Below are positions 25,430-33,461 of a stretch of DNA of 56,144 nucleotides, one piece after another (the first letter of the stretch is position 1; every line of letters begins with the position of its first letter). A model generated the notes under the pieces. The model saw only the letters and a program-made list of their open reading frames with translations, had not been told where the DNA came from and ran no database searches. The translations under genes and the position numbers were made by a program. The DNA comes from an uncultured Clostridia bacterium (GTDB lineage: Bacteria; Bacillota; Clostridia; Oscillospirales; Acutalibacteraceae), in assembly GCA_937898195.1 (NCBI GenBank), contig CALEJD010000101.1:1-56144 (forward strand). Reading direction: 5' to 3'.

Positions 25430-26647
25430 TTATATGTACTCCTTCACTATGTCTAAATACTGTTCAATAATATACTTCACATCATCATCTGTTAAACAAG
25501 TGTGCAAAGGCAATGTAATTTCGTTCACAAAGTGAGCATATGCATTAGGATAATCTTTAATATCAAATCCTAAGTTTTTATATGCAGTAAGTATCGGAAG
25601 TGGTTTATAGTGCACATTACAAGCAACACCACACTCTGCCATCTTAACAATAATTTCGTTCCGTTGTTCTAATGTAATTCCAGGAACCCAAGTGAGATAC
25701 AAGTGTCCAGAAGATTCTCTCTCATCTGTATAGTGCTCCAAAGTCTTGATGCCAAGTGGTTTAAATGCAGAATCATATCTATTAATAATTTCTTTTCTGC
25801 GTTTTAACATATCGGGATATCTCTCAAATTGTTTTAACCCAATAGCCGCCACAACATCAGTCATATTACACTTATAATATGTACCTAAAATATCATATTC
25901 CCACGTACCCAACTTAGACTTTGCAAGGGCATCTTTTGATTGTCCGTGCAAGCTGAGCAACTGAAACTTTTTATAAACATCTTCGTCGTTGATTCCTGGA
26001 ATAGTCTTCCAAGTAACGGCGCCGCCTTCTGCAGTTGTAAGATTTTTAACTGCATGGAAACTAAAGTTAGAAAAATCTGCAATCGAGCCTACATTCTTAT
26101 CCTTACGTTTTGCACCAAAAGCATGAGCTGTATCAGCCATAACTATTATTCTGCCAAAAACAGATTGGATATCATTATTAGGTTTGAACAAATGCTTTTT
26201 ACGTTCAACTATATCAAAAATTCTATCATAATCACAAGGAACACCTGCAATATCGACGGGAATAATTACTTTAGTTTTTTCTGTAATTGCCGCTTCAAGA
26301 GCATCATAATCCATTTCAAGACTATCTTTTTGAGTATCAATAAGTATAATACTAGCGCCAACATGTGCAATAACAGATGCAGATGCAGTATAGGTGTATG
26401 CACAAGTTATTACTTCATCGCCTACTCCTACCCCCATAACGCGAAGTGCCATCTCTGCACACGCTGTTTGAGAACTGAGACAAACGCACTTTTCTGTGCC
26501 AATCCATTCTGCAATGTTTTTTTCAAGTTGTTTCGTCTTTGGTCCAGTTGAAATCCATCCAGATTTAAGAGTTTTTATTACCTCTTCTATCTCAAGATTA
26601 CTGATATCTGGAGGACTAAACGAAATCATTCTTTTTTTCTCAGTCAT
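25430..26647 (-). CDS. DegT/DnrJ/EryC1/StrS-family sugar aminotransferase, locus 1
   Basis: PLP-dependent transamination of a keto-sugar nucleotide. The 405-residue product has ISTGPKTKQLE, VITCAYTYTASASVIAHVGA and MADTAHAFGAK. The PLP-binding lysine lies at about residue 201 in FSFHAVKNLTTAEGG. I start at ATG 26647, behind AAGGTG. It resembles PglE-like enzymes that aminate UDP-4-keto-6-deoxy-GlcNAc, but no 4,6-dehydratase lies in locus 1, so the substrate must be supplied from elsewhere. First gene of the locus. Confidence 0.92.
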   Translation of the reverse strand: MTEKKRMISFSPPDISNLEIEEVIKTLKSGWISTGPKTKQLEKNIAEWIGTEKCVCLSSQTACAEMALRVMGVGVGDEVITCAYTYTASASVIAHVGASIILIDTQKDSLEMDYDALEAAITEKTKVIIPVDIAGVPCDYDRIFDIVERKKHLFKPNNDIQSVFGRIIVMADTAHAFGAKRKDKNVGSIADFSNFSFHAVKNLTTAEGGAVTWKTIPGINDEDVYKKFQLLSLHGQSKDALAKSKLGTWEYDILGTYYKCNMTDVVAAIGLKQFERYPDMLKRRKEIINRYDSAFKPLGIKTLEHYTDERESSGHLYLTWVPGITLEQRNEIIVKMAECGVACNVHYKPLPILTAYKNLGFDIKDYPNAYAHFVNEITLPLHTCLTDDDVKYIIEQYLDIVKEYI

Positions 26648-26790
26648 AATAATATTCACCTTCTGTGACTTTCGCTTAAAATGTATTAAGGTCAATATGG
26701 TTTAATGCTTTTTGCTTTATCTTTTCTATATGTTTTAGCAAAGAAAAAACAAAAAAAGTGCAAAATTCCACATATACATATACATTGTAT

Positions 26791-26819
26791 AGTGTAACAC
26801 AAAACATCTTTTTTTTCAA
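26791..26819 (-). promoter_or_regulatory. Probable promoter of polysaccharide locus 1
   Basis: TTGAAA (26814-26819), 17-base spacer and a weak TACACT (26791-26796) on the minus strand. This leaves about 140 bases of A-rich leader before the first ATG, in which I recognise no structure. Confidence 0.45.
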
Positions 26820-26921
26820 CAATTATTTGCGTTTAAGTTGATTAAAATATAGACAAAAATATGCACCAAAAATTAGTGAGCATTGATAATTGATAAATAA
26901 CTTTTATCTCTTTGATAACTG

Positions 26922-26970
26922 TCTGAGCGTTAAAAAAACAGTCCAGTGGACTGTTTTTAGTGAAGAGCAC
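26922..26970 (+). repeat. 49-bp imperfect direct repeat, copy 1
   Basis: Begins TCTGAGCGTTAA, has a central inverted repeat ACAGTCCAGTGGACTGT, and ends AGTGAAGAGCAC. Copy 2 lies at 27006-27054 with the same length and only a few differences. It is followed by a perfect 12-bp hairpin CACAATGCGAAT/ATTCGCATTGTG (26968-26996). A 99-codon minus-strand frame runs through both copies, but its protein is just the repeat translated twice, so I do not call a gene. Confidence 0.8.
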
Positions 26971-27005
26971 AATGCGAATCCCCCATTCGCATTGTGAATC
27001 TATAA

Positions 27006-27054
27006 TCTGAGCGTTAAGAAAATAGTCCTGTGGACTGTTTTTAGCGAAGAGCAC
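27006..27054 (+). repeat. 49-bp imperfect direct repeat, copy 2
   Basis: Same unit as 26922-26970, with a slightly degenerate central palindrome. The attached hairpin differs: GCACC (27051-27055) pairs with GGTGC (27069-27073). The unit is thus constant while the appended hairpin varies, which points to a modular dispersed intergenic repeat. Apart from these repeats and the promoter at 26791, I see nothing in 26820-27126. Confidence 0.8.
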
Positions 27055-27126
27055 CGAGTGTTTTACCGAGGTGCCCGAAGGCCGAAAAGGGATGAAAGGC
27101 AACTCAAAATAAATAAGATAAACTGA

Positions 27127-27161
27127 ATAAAAAAACAACACCCATCGTAACGATGAGTGTT
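27127..27161 (-). terminator. Terminator of rplM-rpsI
   Basis: On the minus strand AACACTCATCG pairs with CGATGGGTGTT (one mismatch), followed by GTTTTTTTATT. Confidence 0.83.
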
Positions 27162-27182
27162 GAAAAATACAAATATTGTCTT

Positions 27183-27581
27183 TTATCTCTTTGAGAACTG
27201 AGGTGCACGACGAGCGCCTTTAAGACCGTATTTCTTTCTTTCCTTCATTCTTGGGTCTCTTGTTAAGAAACCTGCCTTTTTGAGTTCAGGACGAAGATTT
27301 TCGTCATACTGAAGAAGGGCACGTGAAAGACCGTGACGGATAGCACCAGCCTGGCCTGTAACACCGCCGCCACCTACACGGCAAACGATATCGAATTTAT
27401 CAGCTGTTCCTGTAAGAGCAAGAGGCTGACGAACGATGAGTTTAAGTGTTTCAAGACCGAAATAATCGTCGATATCTCTGTCGTTGATTGTGATTTTACC
27501 TGTACCTGCATATACACGAACACGAGCTACAGATTTCTTTCTTCTACCAGTACCGTAGAAATATGGATTTGTTTCGTACAT
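27183..27581 (-). CDS. rpsI: 30S ribosomal protein S9
   Basis: Structural protein whose C-terminal tail reaches the ribosomal P-site. The 132-residue product begins with YFYGTGRRKKSVARVRVYAGTG, contains GGGVTGQAGAIRHGLSRALL, and ends with the basic KGARRAPQFSKR tail whose final Lys-Arg is universal. GGGAGG lies before ATG. It is second in the rplM-rpsI operon, 19 bases after rplM. Confidence 0.98.
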   Translation of the reverse strand: MYETNPYFYGTGRRKKSVARVRVYAGTGKITINDRDIDDYFGLETLKLIVRQPLALTGTADKFDIVCRVGGGGVTGQAGAIRHGLSRALLQYDENLRPELKKAGFLTRDPRMKERKKYGLKGARRAPQFSKR

Positions 27582-27600
27582 AATTTATAGCCTCCCTTTC

Positions 27601-28029
27601 TTAGAATTCTCTTGTTTCTGGCTTCTGAGCAGCGTGTTTGTGCTCTGAACCACGGTATACACGAAGACGAGTGAGAGCTTCACGGCCGATTACTGTATCA
27701 GGAATCATACCCTTAACAGCTTTTGTAACTGCGAACTCTGGCTTTGTTTGCATAAGAGTCTTATACTTAACTTCTTTCATGTTACCAACATAACCTGTGT
27801 GATGATAGTACATTTTCTGTTCAAGCTTGTTACCTGTAAGAACAACTTTCTCAGCATTGATGATGATTACATGGTCACCACAGTCAGCGTGAGGAGTGAA
27901 TGTTGGCTTGTGCTTACCTCTAAGAAGAACAGCAGCTTCAGCAGCTACGCTACCGAGAGTTTTGCCTGCTGCGTCAAGCACATACCAGTTACGGGTAATA
28001 TCGCCCTTTTTTGGCATATAAGTTGACAT
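27601..28029 (-). CDS. rplM: 50S ribosomal protein L13
   Basis: Early-assembly protein of the large ribosomal subunit. The 142-residue product shows RNWYVLDAAGKTLGSVAAEAA, LRGKHKPTFTPHADCGDHVIIINAEKV and YYHHTGYVGNMK, all typical of L13. GGAGG lies 9 bases before ATG. It heads rplM-rpsI behind a consensus promoter. The leader is only about 35 bases, too short for an obvious autoregulatory structure. Confidence 0.98.
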   Translation of the reverse strand: MSTYMPKKGDITRNWYVLDAAGKTLGSVAAEAAVLLRGKHKPTFTPHADCGDHVIIINAEKVVLTGNKLEQKMYYHHTGYVGNMKEVKYKTLMQTKPEFAVTKAVKGMIPDTVIGREALTRLRVYRGSEHKHAAQKPETREF

Positions 28030-28069
28030 AGAACTTTACCTCCGAATAATATTTTTTCATTGCTCGAAG

Positions 28070-28098
28070 ATTATAGCAAAGGTGTTTCTAAAAGTCAA
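28070..28098 (-). promoter_or_regulatory. rplM-rpsI promoter
   Basis: TTGACT (28093-28098), 17-base spacer and TATAAT (28070-28075) on the minus strand. Confidence 0.8.
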
Positions 28099-28203
28099 CA
28101 CATTTTTTATAAAATTTAATGAGACAAATATAAATCTTTATTTTTCTTCGTTTTTCTTTGTTTTTTATATATTTTTCTTTTTTATTATTTTTGAAAATAT
28201 TTG

Positions 28204-28232
28204 TTTACTTTTACATATATTTAAGATAAAAT
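28204..28232 (+). promoter_or_regulatory. Probable ttcA promoter
   Basis: TTTACT (28204-28209), 17-base spacer and TAAAAT (28227-28232), followed by the REP-like hairpin in the leader. Confidence 0.5.
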
Positions 28233-28245
28233 ATTGTAAGAAACG

Positions 28246-28277
28246 ACTACGGGTCGTCGAGAACGCCGACCCCTACG
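28246..28277. repeat. REP-like palindromic repeat, copy 2
   Basis: GGGTCG (28251-28256) pairs with CGACCC (28267-28272), extended by CG/CG across a mismatch, and is followed by CCTACG. It shares the G+C-rich hairpin ending in CCCCTAC with 9898-9926. It lies in the short leader of the ttcA-like gene, ending 17 bases before its ATG. Confidence 0.55.
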
Positions 28278-28294
28278 CAAAGGTTGGTGTAAAA

Positions 28295-29017
28295 ATGCAA
28301 AAGTTATTAAGTTTAGTCCGTGCAGCTGTTGATAAATATAATATGATTGAAGATGGCGACAAAATCGGCGTTTGCGTTTCCGGTGGTAAAGACAGCATTA
28401 TTATGCTTTTGTGTCTTATCAATTTAAAGATATTTTATCCTAAAAAATTTGACCTTTGTGCTATTACACTTGACCCTGTGTTTCACGGCAAAAATGCAGA
28501 CTATTCTGAAATTGAAAAAATCTGTAAAGATAATAATATCGAGTATTGCATAAAGAGAACTGAGCTTTATCACATAATCTTTGAAGAGAGAAAAGAGAGT
28601 AATCCTTGCAGTTTGTGTGCGAGAATGCGTCGCGGACTTTTACACGACACCGCAAAGGAATTAGGTTGCAATAAGATAGCACTTGGTCATCATCTTGACG
28701 ATGCCGCTGAAACATTTATTATGAATCTTTTCGGTAACGGCAGAGCCGAATGTTTCTCACCTGTTTCTTATCTTTCAAGAAAAGATTTATATATGATTAG
28801 ACCAATGGTATTTGCATATGAAAGTGATATCACAAGAGTTGCAAACAAAGAAAATGTACCAATTGTTGAAAGTGAGTGTCCCGCTGACGAGAAGACCAAC
28901 AGAGAAGACACAAAAAATCTCATTGCAGATTTAGAAAAGCGTTACCCTGCTCTACGACAAAAAATTATCGGTGGAATGCAAAGGGGTAACATAAGTAATT
29001 GGGGTATTGATGAGTGA
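28295..29017 (+). CDS. ttcA: TtcA-family tRNA 2-thiolation ATPase (PP-loop, Fe-S type)
   Basis: Expected to thiolate cytidine 32 of certain tRNAs using ATP and an Fe-S cluster. The 240-residue product has the PP-loop SGGKDS (residues 29-34), a CxxC pair (C105, C108 in PCSLCARMRRG), GHHLDDAAET (about 131-140) and a third Cys at about 195 (ESECPAD), matching the TtcA cluster ligands. An open frame extends upstream to 28082, but it crosses the promoter and REP-like hairpin. ATG 28295 has only a weak AGGTTGGTG site. It is shorter than E. coli TtcA at both ends, as in other Firmicutes; exact tRNA target is unverified. Confidence 0.85.
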   Translation: MQKLLSLVRAAVDKYNMIEDGDKIGVCVSGGKDSIIMLLCLINLKIFYPKKFDLCAITLDPVFHGKNADYSEIEKICKDNNIEYCIKRTELYHIIFEERKESNPCSLCARMRRGLLHDTAKELGCNKIALGHHLDDAAETFIMNLFGNGRAECFSPVSYLSRKDLYMIRPMVFAYESDITRVANKENVPIVESECPADEKTNREDTKNLIADLEKRYPALRQKIIGGMQRGNISNWGIDE

Positions 29018-29040
29018 TATCTATTTTATATATAAAATTA

Positions 29041-29069
29041 TTGAAATTGATATGACATTGTGATAAAAT
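29041..29069 (+). promoter_or_regulatory. Promoter of the DUF975 gene
   Basis: TTGAAA (29041-29046), 17-base spacer and TAAAAT (29064-29069). Confidence 0.6.
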
Positions 29070-29097
29070 GATATCTATATGAAAGAGAGGTATTATT

Positions 29098-29979
29098 ATG
29101 GATATTCTCAACAGAAAACTTATTAAAGCAGAAGCAAAAGCATTTATCAGTCAAGACAGAAAGTGGCTTACAATGGCACTTGCTTGTCTTCCATTAGTAT
29201 TAATTAATGGCGCTGTTTCAGGCGGGTTTAATTTTGCTGTTAATTTCAGTGAAAATGGTGACGTTTCATCATCAAGTTTTTCAAGCGGTTCAAGCTTTGT
29301 AGCTTGGTTGCTTATTCCATTTATGATTGGTGCAACAGGTTATTTTCTTAATCACCTTCGTGGGCTTAATCCAGATTGGAAAAGCCTTTACCGTGAAGGT
29401 CTTGACAACTATGGCACATATTTTAAAGTTGGCGTAGTTACTGAAATTTTTATAGTTCTTTGGACATTCGTATTTATTATTCCTGGCATAATAAAAACTT
29501 ATAAATGGTACTTTGTCAATCAGATTATTCACGATAATCCAAATCTTGACGGAAAACAAGCAAGAGATTTAAGTGACAGAATGACGGACGGTTTTAAAAC
29601 AGACATCTTTATTATGAATCTTTCATTCTTCTTCTGGCTTATACTTTCTGGATTGACACTTGGTATTGCATATCTCTATGTTGGACCATATATGGCTTGT
29701 ACAAGTGCTATGTATTATGAAAACTTGAAGCATCACGCAATCACAACTGGTGTTGCAACTCCTGAAGAATTCGGTATTCTTCCAGTTCAAGAGGAAACAG
29801 CAGAAAACGAATATGAGATTCCTGTTGTTCCATCATACATAGAAGAAGCAGTTACTGAAATCTCAAATGAAGAAATTGAAGAAATCGGTTCTGCAGTAGA
29901 AGAAGCACTTGAAGAGCAGATTGATGTTCCAGTTGTTGAAGAAATCGTCGAAGAAGACGAAACAAATATAGAAGAATAA
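29098..29979 (+). CDS. DUF975 family membrane protein with acidic tail
   Basis: A 293-residue membrane protein of unknown function. The opening NRKLIKAEAKAFI is typical of DUF975. Hydrophobic segments follow at about residues 24-38, 65-85, 115-135, 178-200 and 200-215. The C-terminal 75 residues are strongly acidic, with many Glu and Val-Glu-Glu runs (low-complexity and probably disordered). GAGAGG precedes ATG. It is transcribed in the same direction as the downstream mutase/metY pair, with a weak hairpin between them. Confidence 0.82.
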   Translation: MDILNRKLIKAEAKAFISQDRKWLTMALACLPLVLINGAVSGGFNFAVNFSENGDVSSSSFSSGSSFVAWLLIPFMIGATGYFLNHLRGLNPDWKSLYREGLDNYGTYFKVGVVTEIFIVLWTFVFIIPGIIKTYKWYFVNQIIHDNPNLDGKQARDLSDRMTDGFKTDIFIMNLSFFFWLILSGLTLGIAYLYVGPYMACTSAMYYENLKHHAITTGVATPEEFGILPVQEETAENEYEIPVVPSYIEEAVTEISNEEIEEIGSAVEEALEEQIDVPVVEEIVEEDETNIEE

Positions 29980-29984
29980 TATTC

Positions 29985-30016
29985 GGAATCGGGCATTCTT
30001 CAAAGTGTCCGATTCT
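29985..30016 (+). terminator. Hairpin after the DUF975 gene, weak terminator
   Basis: GGAATCGG pairs with CCGATTC around a loop, but the following TATTATCAT is a poor U-tract, so read-through into the mutase gene is likely. Confidence 0.4.
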
Positions 30017-30042
30017 ATTATCATATTTCGGAGGCGTTATAT

Positions 30043-31251
30043 ATGAAATATGTTGTAGTTTTATACGACGGAATGGCTGATTATCCCGTTCCACAATTTG
30101 ATGGCAAGACACCTATGATGTTAGCAAATAAGCCTAATTTTGACGGTCTTGCTAAAAAAGGTACAGTTGGTCTTGTTAAGACTGTTCCTGACGGAATGAA
30201 ACCTGGTAGTGACGTTGCTAATATGAGCGTTATGGGCTTTGACCCATCAATCTACTATACAGGCAGAAGTCCGCTTGAGGCAGCAAGCATTGGTGTTGAC
30301 CTTAAAGATACAGATGTTACTCTTCGTTGCAATGTGGTCACTCTTTCAGACGAAGAAAACTATGAAGATAAGACAATGGTTGACTATTGTGCAGACGACA
30401 TTTCAACTGAAGAAGCAGAAAAGATTATTGCTACTGTGCAAGAACATTTCGGCAATGATATTTATAAATTCTATAGTGGTGTTAGTTACCGTCATTGTCT
30501 TGTTTGGGATAACGGTACAACTGACCTAGGCAATATGACTCCCCCACACGATATTTCAGGCAGAGTTGTTGGTGAATATCTTTCAACTAGCGAAAATGCA
30601 ACTGATTTAATCAGAATGATGAAAGAAAGCTATGATTTACTTAAAGACCACCCTGTTAATATTGAGAGAATCAAAAATGGCAAACGTCCTGCTAACTCAA
30701 TATGGCTTTGGGGCGAAGGCAAAAAGCCTGCACTCTCACCTTTTGAAGAGTTATATGGTATTAAAGGTGCTGTAATTTCAGCGGTTGACCTTCTTAAAGG
30801 TATCGGCAAATGCGCAAAGATGGCAACACCTGATGTAGAAGGTGCAACAGGTTACATAGATACTAACTTTGTGGGCAAGGCAGAAGCTGCAGTTGAGGCT
30901 CTCAAGAATGGTTGTGACTATGCATATATTCACATTGAAGCTCCTGACGAATGCGGTCACAGACGTGAGGCAGAAAACAAGGTTCGTGCTATTGAAATTA
31001 TTGACGAGCAAGTGTTACCAATAATCTTTGATGGTCTTAAAGATTACGATGACTATAAAATTATGATTCTTCCTGACCACCCAACACCTATTGTCACTGC
31101 AACTCACGCATCTGACCCTGTTCCATTTATGATTTATCATAAGAATAATGAAGTAGATGGTGTTGATACAATCAATGAAGAAACAGCAAAAGCAACAGGA
31201 CTTTTCGTTGAGAGTGGCGTCCAGCTTATGAAGAAATTTTTGGAGGACTAA
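30043..31251 (+). CDS. ApgM-type cofactor-independent phosphoglycerate mutase family protein
   Basis: Alkaline-phosphatase-superfamily metalloenzyme of the archaeal-type iPGM (ApgM) family. The 402-residue product has the metal ligand D9 in VVLYDGMAD, the nucleophile Ser at about 62 in GSDVANMSVMGFDP, HIEAPDECGHR, and a late LPDHPTP metal-site segment. The named activity is 3-phosphoglycerate/2-phosphoglycerate interconversion. Close relatives have been described as homoserine kinases in some bacteria, and metY, which uses an activated homoserine, starts 5 bases downstream. A role in homoserine metabolism is therefore a real alternative that sequence alone cannot settle. Confidence 0.82.
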   Translation: MKYVVVLYDGMADYPVPQFDGKTPMMLANKPNFDGLAKKGTVGLVKTVPDGMKPGSDVANMSVMGFDPSIYYTGRSPLEAASIGVDLKDTDVTLRCNVVTLSDEENYEDKTMVDYCADDISTEEAEKIIATVQEHFGNDIYKFYSGVSYRHCLVWDNGTTDLGNMTPPHDISGRVVGEYLSTSENATDLIRMMKESYDLLKDHPVNIERIKNGKRPANSIWLWGEGKKPALSPFEELYGIKGAVISAVDLLKGIGKCAKMATPDVEGATGYIDTNFVGKAEAAVEALKNGCDYAYIHIEAPDECGHRREAENKVRAIEIIDEQVLPIIFDGLKDYDDYKIMILPDHPTPIVTATHASDPVPFMIYHKNNEVDGVDTINEETAKATGLFVESGVQLMKKFLED

Positions 31252-31256
31252 TAAAA

Positions 31257-32528
31257 ATGAGTTATAAAATAGAAACTAATTGCGTTCAAGGTGCATACAG
31301 ACCAAAGAACGGCGAACCAAGAGTACTCCCAATCAATCAGAGTACAACATTTAAATATGACACAAGTGAAGCGATGGCAAAGCTTTTTGACCTTGAGCCT
31401 GGCTATATGTACACTCGTCTTGCTAACCCAACAAGTGATGCAGTTGCACAGAAAATTACAATGCTTGAAGGTGGCGTTGCAGGTGTGCTTACATCTTCAG
31501 GTCAGGCTGCAAACTTCTTCTCACTTATTAACATTATGAGTGCTGGCGACCACTTTGTTAGTGCAGCTACAATTTACGGTGGTACATTCAACCTTTTCAA
31601 TGTTACAATGAGAAAGTTAGGCATTGAAGTTACATTCGTTGACCCAAATGCAAGTGAAGAAGAAATTCAGGCTTGTTTCAAGCCTAACACAAAAGCACTT
31701 TTCGGTGAAACTATTGCAAACCCATCACTTGATATTCTCGACATTGAGAAATTTGCAAAAGTTGCACACGCTAATGGTGTTCCACTCATTATTGACAACA
31801 CATTCCCAACACCTATTAACTGCCGTCCGTTTGAATTTGGTGCTGATATTGTTACACACTCCACAACAAAGTATATGGAAGGTCATGCAAACATTATCGG
31901 TGGTGCAGTTATTGACAGCGGTAACTTTGACTGGGAACAGAATGATAAATTCCCAGGTCTTACACAGCCTGACGAAAGCTATCACGGTGCAGTTTATACA
32001 AAGGATTTCGGCAAAGCAGGTTATATTACAAAAATCGTTGCACAGCTTCTTCGTGACTACGGCTCAACACCTGCTCCACAGAATTCATATTATCTTAACT
32101 TAGGTCTTGAAACACTCCATCTTCGTATGGAAAGACATTGTTCTAATGCTCTTGCAGTTGCAAAATATCTCCAGAACAATGACAAGATTTCTTGGGTTAA
32201 CTACCCTGCTCTCCCCGGCAACAAGTATTATGACCTTGTTCAGAAATATATGCCAAAAGGCACTTGCGGTGTTGTTTCATTCGGTGTTAAGGGTGGCAGA
32301 GATGCAGCAGAGAAGTTTATGAACTCACTTAAACTTGCAGCAGTTGTTACTCACGTTGCAGATGCAAGAACTTGTGTGCTTCACCCTGCTTCATCAACTC
32401 ACAGACAGTTGAGCGACCAAGAACTTGTTGAATGTGGTGTTTCACCTGACCTTATCAGATTCTCAGTTGGTATTGAGAATGTCGATGATATTATCGCAGA
32501 TATTGAACAGGCTCTTGCACAAATATAA
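31257..32528 (+). CDS. metY: O-acetylhomoserine (thiol)-lyase
   Basis: PLP enzyme that makes homocysteine (or methionine) from O-acetylhomoserine and sulfide (or methanethiol). The 423-residue length and the family segments fit MetY rather than MetB/MetC: QSTTFKYDTSEAM, YTRLANPTSDAV, the PLP lysine at about 205 in HSTTKYMEGH, and the late RFSVGIENVDDIIADIEQAL. Its GGAGG lies at the end of the upstream gene, so the two are coupled. No SAM riboswitch or methionine T-box was seen in front of the pair. Confidence 0.92.
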   Translation: MSYKIETNCVQGAYRPKNGEPRVLPINQSTTFKYDTSEAMAKLFDLEPGYMYTRLANPTSDAVAQKITMLEGGVAGVLTSSGQAANFFSLINIMSAGDHFVSAATIYGGTFNLFNVTMRKLGIEVTFVDPNASEEEIQACFKPNTKALFGETIANPSLDILDIEKFAKVAHANGVPLIIDNTFPTPINCRPFEFGADIVTHSTTKYMEGHANIIGGAVIDSGNFDWEQNDKFPGLTQPDESYHGAVYTKDFGKAGYITKIVAQLLRDYGSTPAPQNSYYLNLGLETLHLRMERHCSNALAVAKYLQNNDKISWVNYPALPGNKYYDLVQKYMPKGTCGVVSFGVKGGRDAAEKFMNSLKLAAVVTHVADARTCVLHPASSTHRQLSDQELVECGVSPDLIRFSVGIENVDDIIADIEQALAQI

Positions 32529-32532
32529 AAAT

Positions 32533-32558
32533 TAAAGGGACGATTTATCGTCCCTTTT
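32533..32558. terminator. Bidirectional terminator between metY and the XRE gene
   Basis: AAAGGGACGA pairs with TCGTCCCTTTT, with T-richness on the plus side and a moderate run on the minus side. Confidence 0.8.
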
Positions 32559-32559
32559 C

Positions 32560-33342
32560 TTATTGTTCAACAAACTCAAAGTCAGTTGCGTGATAATATA
32601 TATTAGATTTTTCTACAAAAATGTTAACGAAATCTTCATCATATATTGGTACTGAATAACCAACATCTTTGATAGAAAACTTATATCCTTTTGCGTCAGT
32701 TTCAGCGGCGAAAAATATGTTTATAGTCTCTCCATACCAACTCATTGAATATAAACCTAATTCAGAAATGTCGGCACTTGTCCCACCCACGAAATCCATT
32801 CTGGATTCGAACAAATCATTTTGTTTAAAAAATGCCATATATGCTTTTTGGTCATCGTGATAAAGATATGCAGTATACTCACCTTGCACCTCATATTTAC
32901 TGCAAGCATACTGAAAAATATTTTCAACATCTAACACATCACGGAATACAACCTTAATAGCAAAATCATCATTTACCGCTATAGAATTTGTGTATTCATA
33001 AACAGGATAACTCACTAAAATGCCTATCATTAAAATCAATGCAAGAATCAATGCCAAGATTTTTTTTGATTTAGACTTTTTAAGTGATTTAACAATAATC
33101 TCATTTGACATTGCAGGCATTTTATCTTCGCTTATTTTTTCGCCGTTAAGAATTTCTGTTACTGAAACTTCTAATTCTTCGGCAAGTGGAATCAACATTG
33201 AAACGTCAGGTGAACTTCTACCGGTTTCCCACTTTGAAACAGCTTTATCGGTAATATTAAGTTTTTCAGCTAAATCTTTTTGGCTATAACCTAATTCTTT
33301 TCTGCGCTCTGCTATGAATCTGCCAGTTTTATTGTTATCCAT
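32560..33342 (-). CDS. Membrane-anchored XRE-family regulator
   Basis: A 260-residue protein with an N-terminal Cro/C1 helix-turn-helix (about residues 8-62: RRKELGYSQKDLAEKLNITDKAVSKWETGRSSPD). A basic linker, a single membrane segment (about 94-112, ILALILALILMIGILV) and an extracytoplasmic C-terminal domain of about 145 residues follow. The architecture suggests a one-component sensor that reads an external or envelope signal. AGGAGG precedes ATG. No obvious target operon adjoins it. Confidence 0.85.
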   Translation of the reverse strand: MDNNKTGRFIAERRKELGYSQKDLAEKLNITDKAVSKWETGRSSPDVSMLIPLAEELEVSVTEILNGEKISEDKMPAMSNEIIVKSLKKSKSKKILALILALILMIGILVSYPVYEYTNSIAVNDDFAIKVVFRDVLDVENIFQYACSKYEVQGEYTAYLYHDDQKAYMAFFKQNDLFESRMDFVGGTSADISELGLYSMSWYGETINIFFAAETDAKGYKFSIKDVGYSVPIYDEDFVNIFVEKSNIYYHATDFEFVEQ

Positions 33343-33410
33343 AATATCTACCTCCTGACTTTAAAATAACATAAATCAGTTAAAAAGTCACCCTACCATC
33401 AGTAGAATTT

Positions 33411-33442
33411 GTAAAAAAATAGCGAGAGACAAAGCTCTCGCT
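33411..33442 (-). terminator. Terminator of upp
   Basis: AGCGAGAG pairs with CTCTCGCT; on the minus strand it is followed by ATTTTTTTAC. Confidence 0.82.
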
Positions 33443-33461
33443 AAAAGTTTTCTTTTATATT

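Noticed and set aside
26842..27141. A 99-codon minus-strand frame in the spacer before rpsI
   Set aside because: It crosses both copies of the 49-bp repeat, and its predicted protein is the repeat translated twice. No ribosome site or family resemblance.
28082..28294. N-terminal extension of the ttcA-like protein in the open frame
   Set aside because: The stretch contains the promoter and a REP-like hairpin and translates to a Phe/Ile-rich sequence unlike the family.
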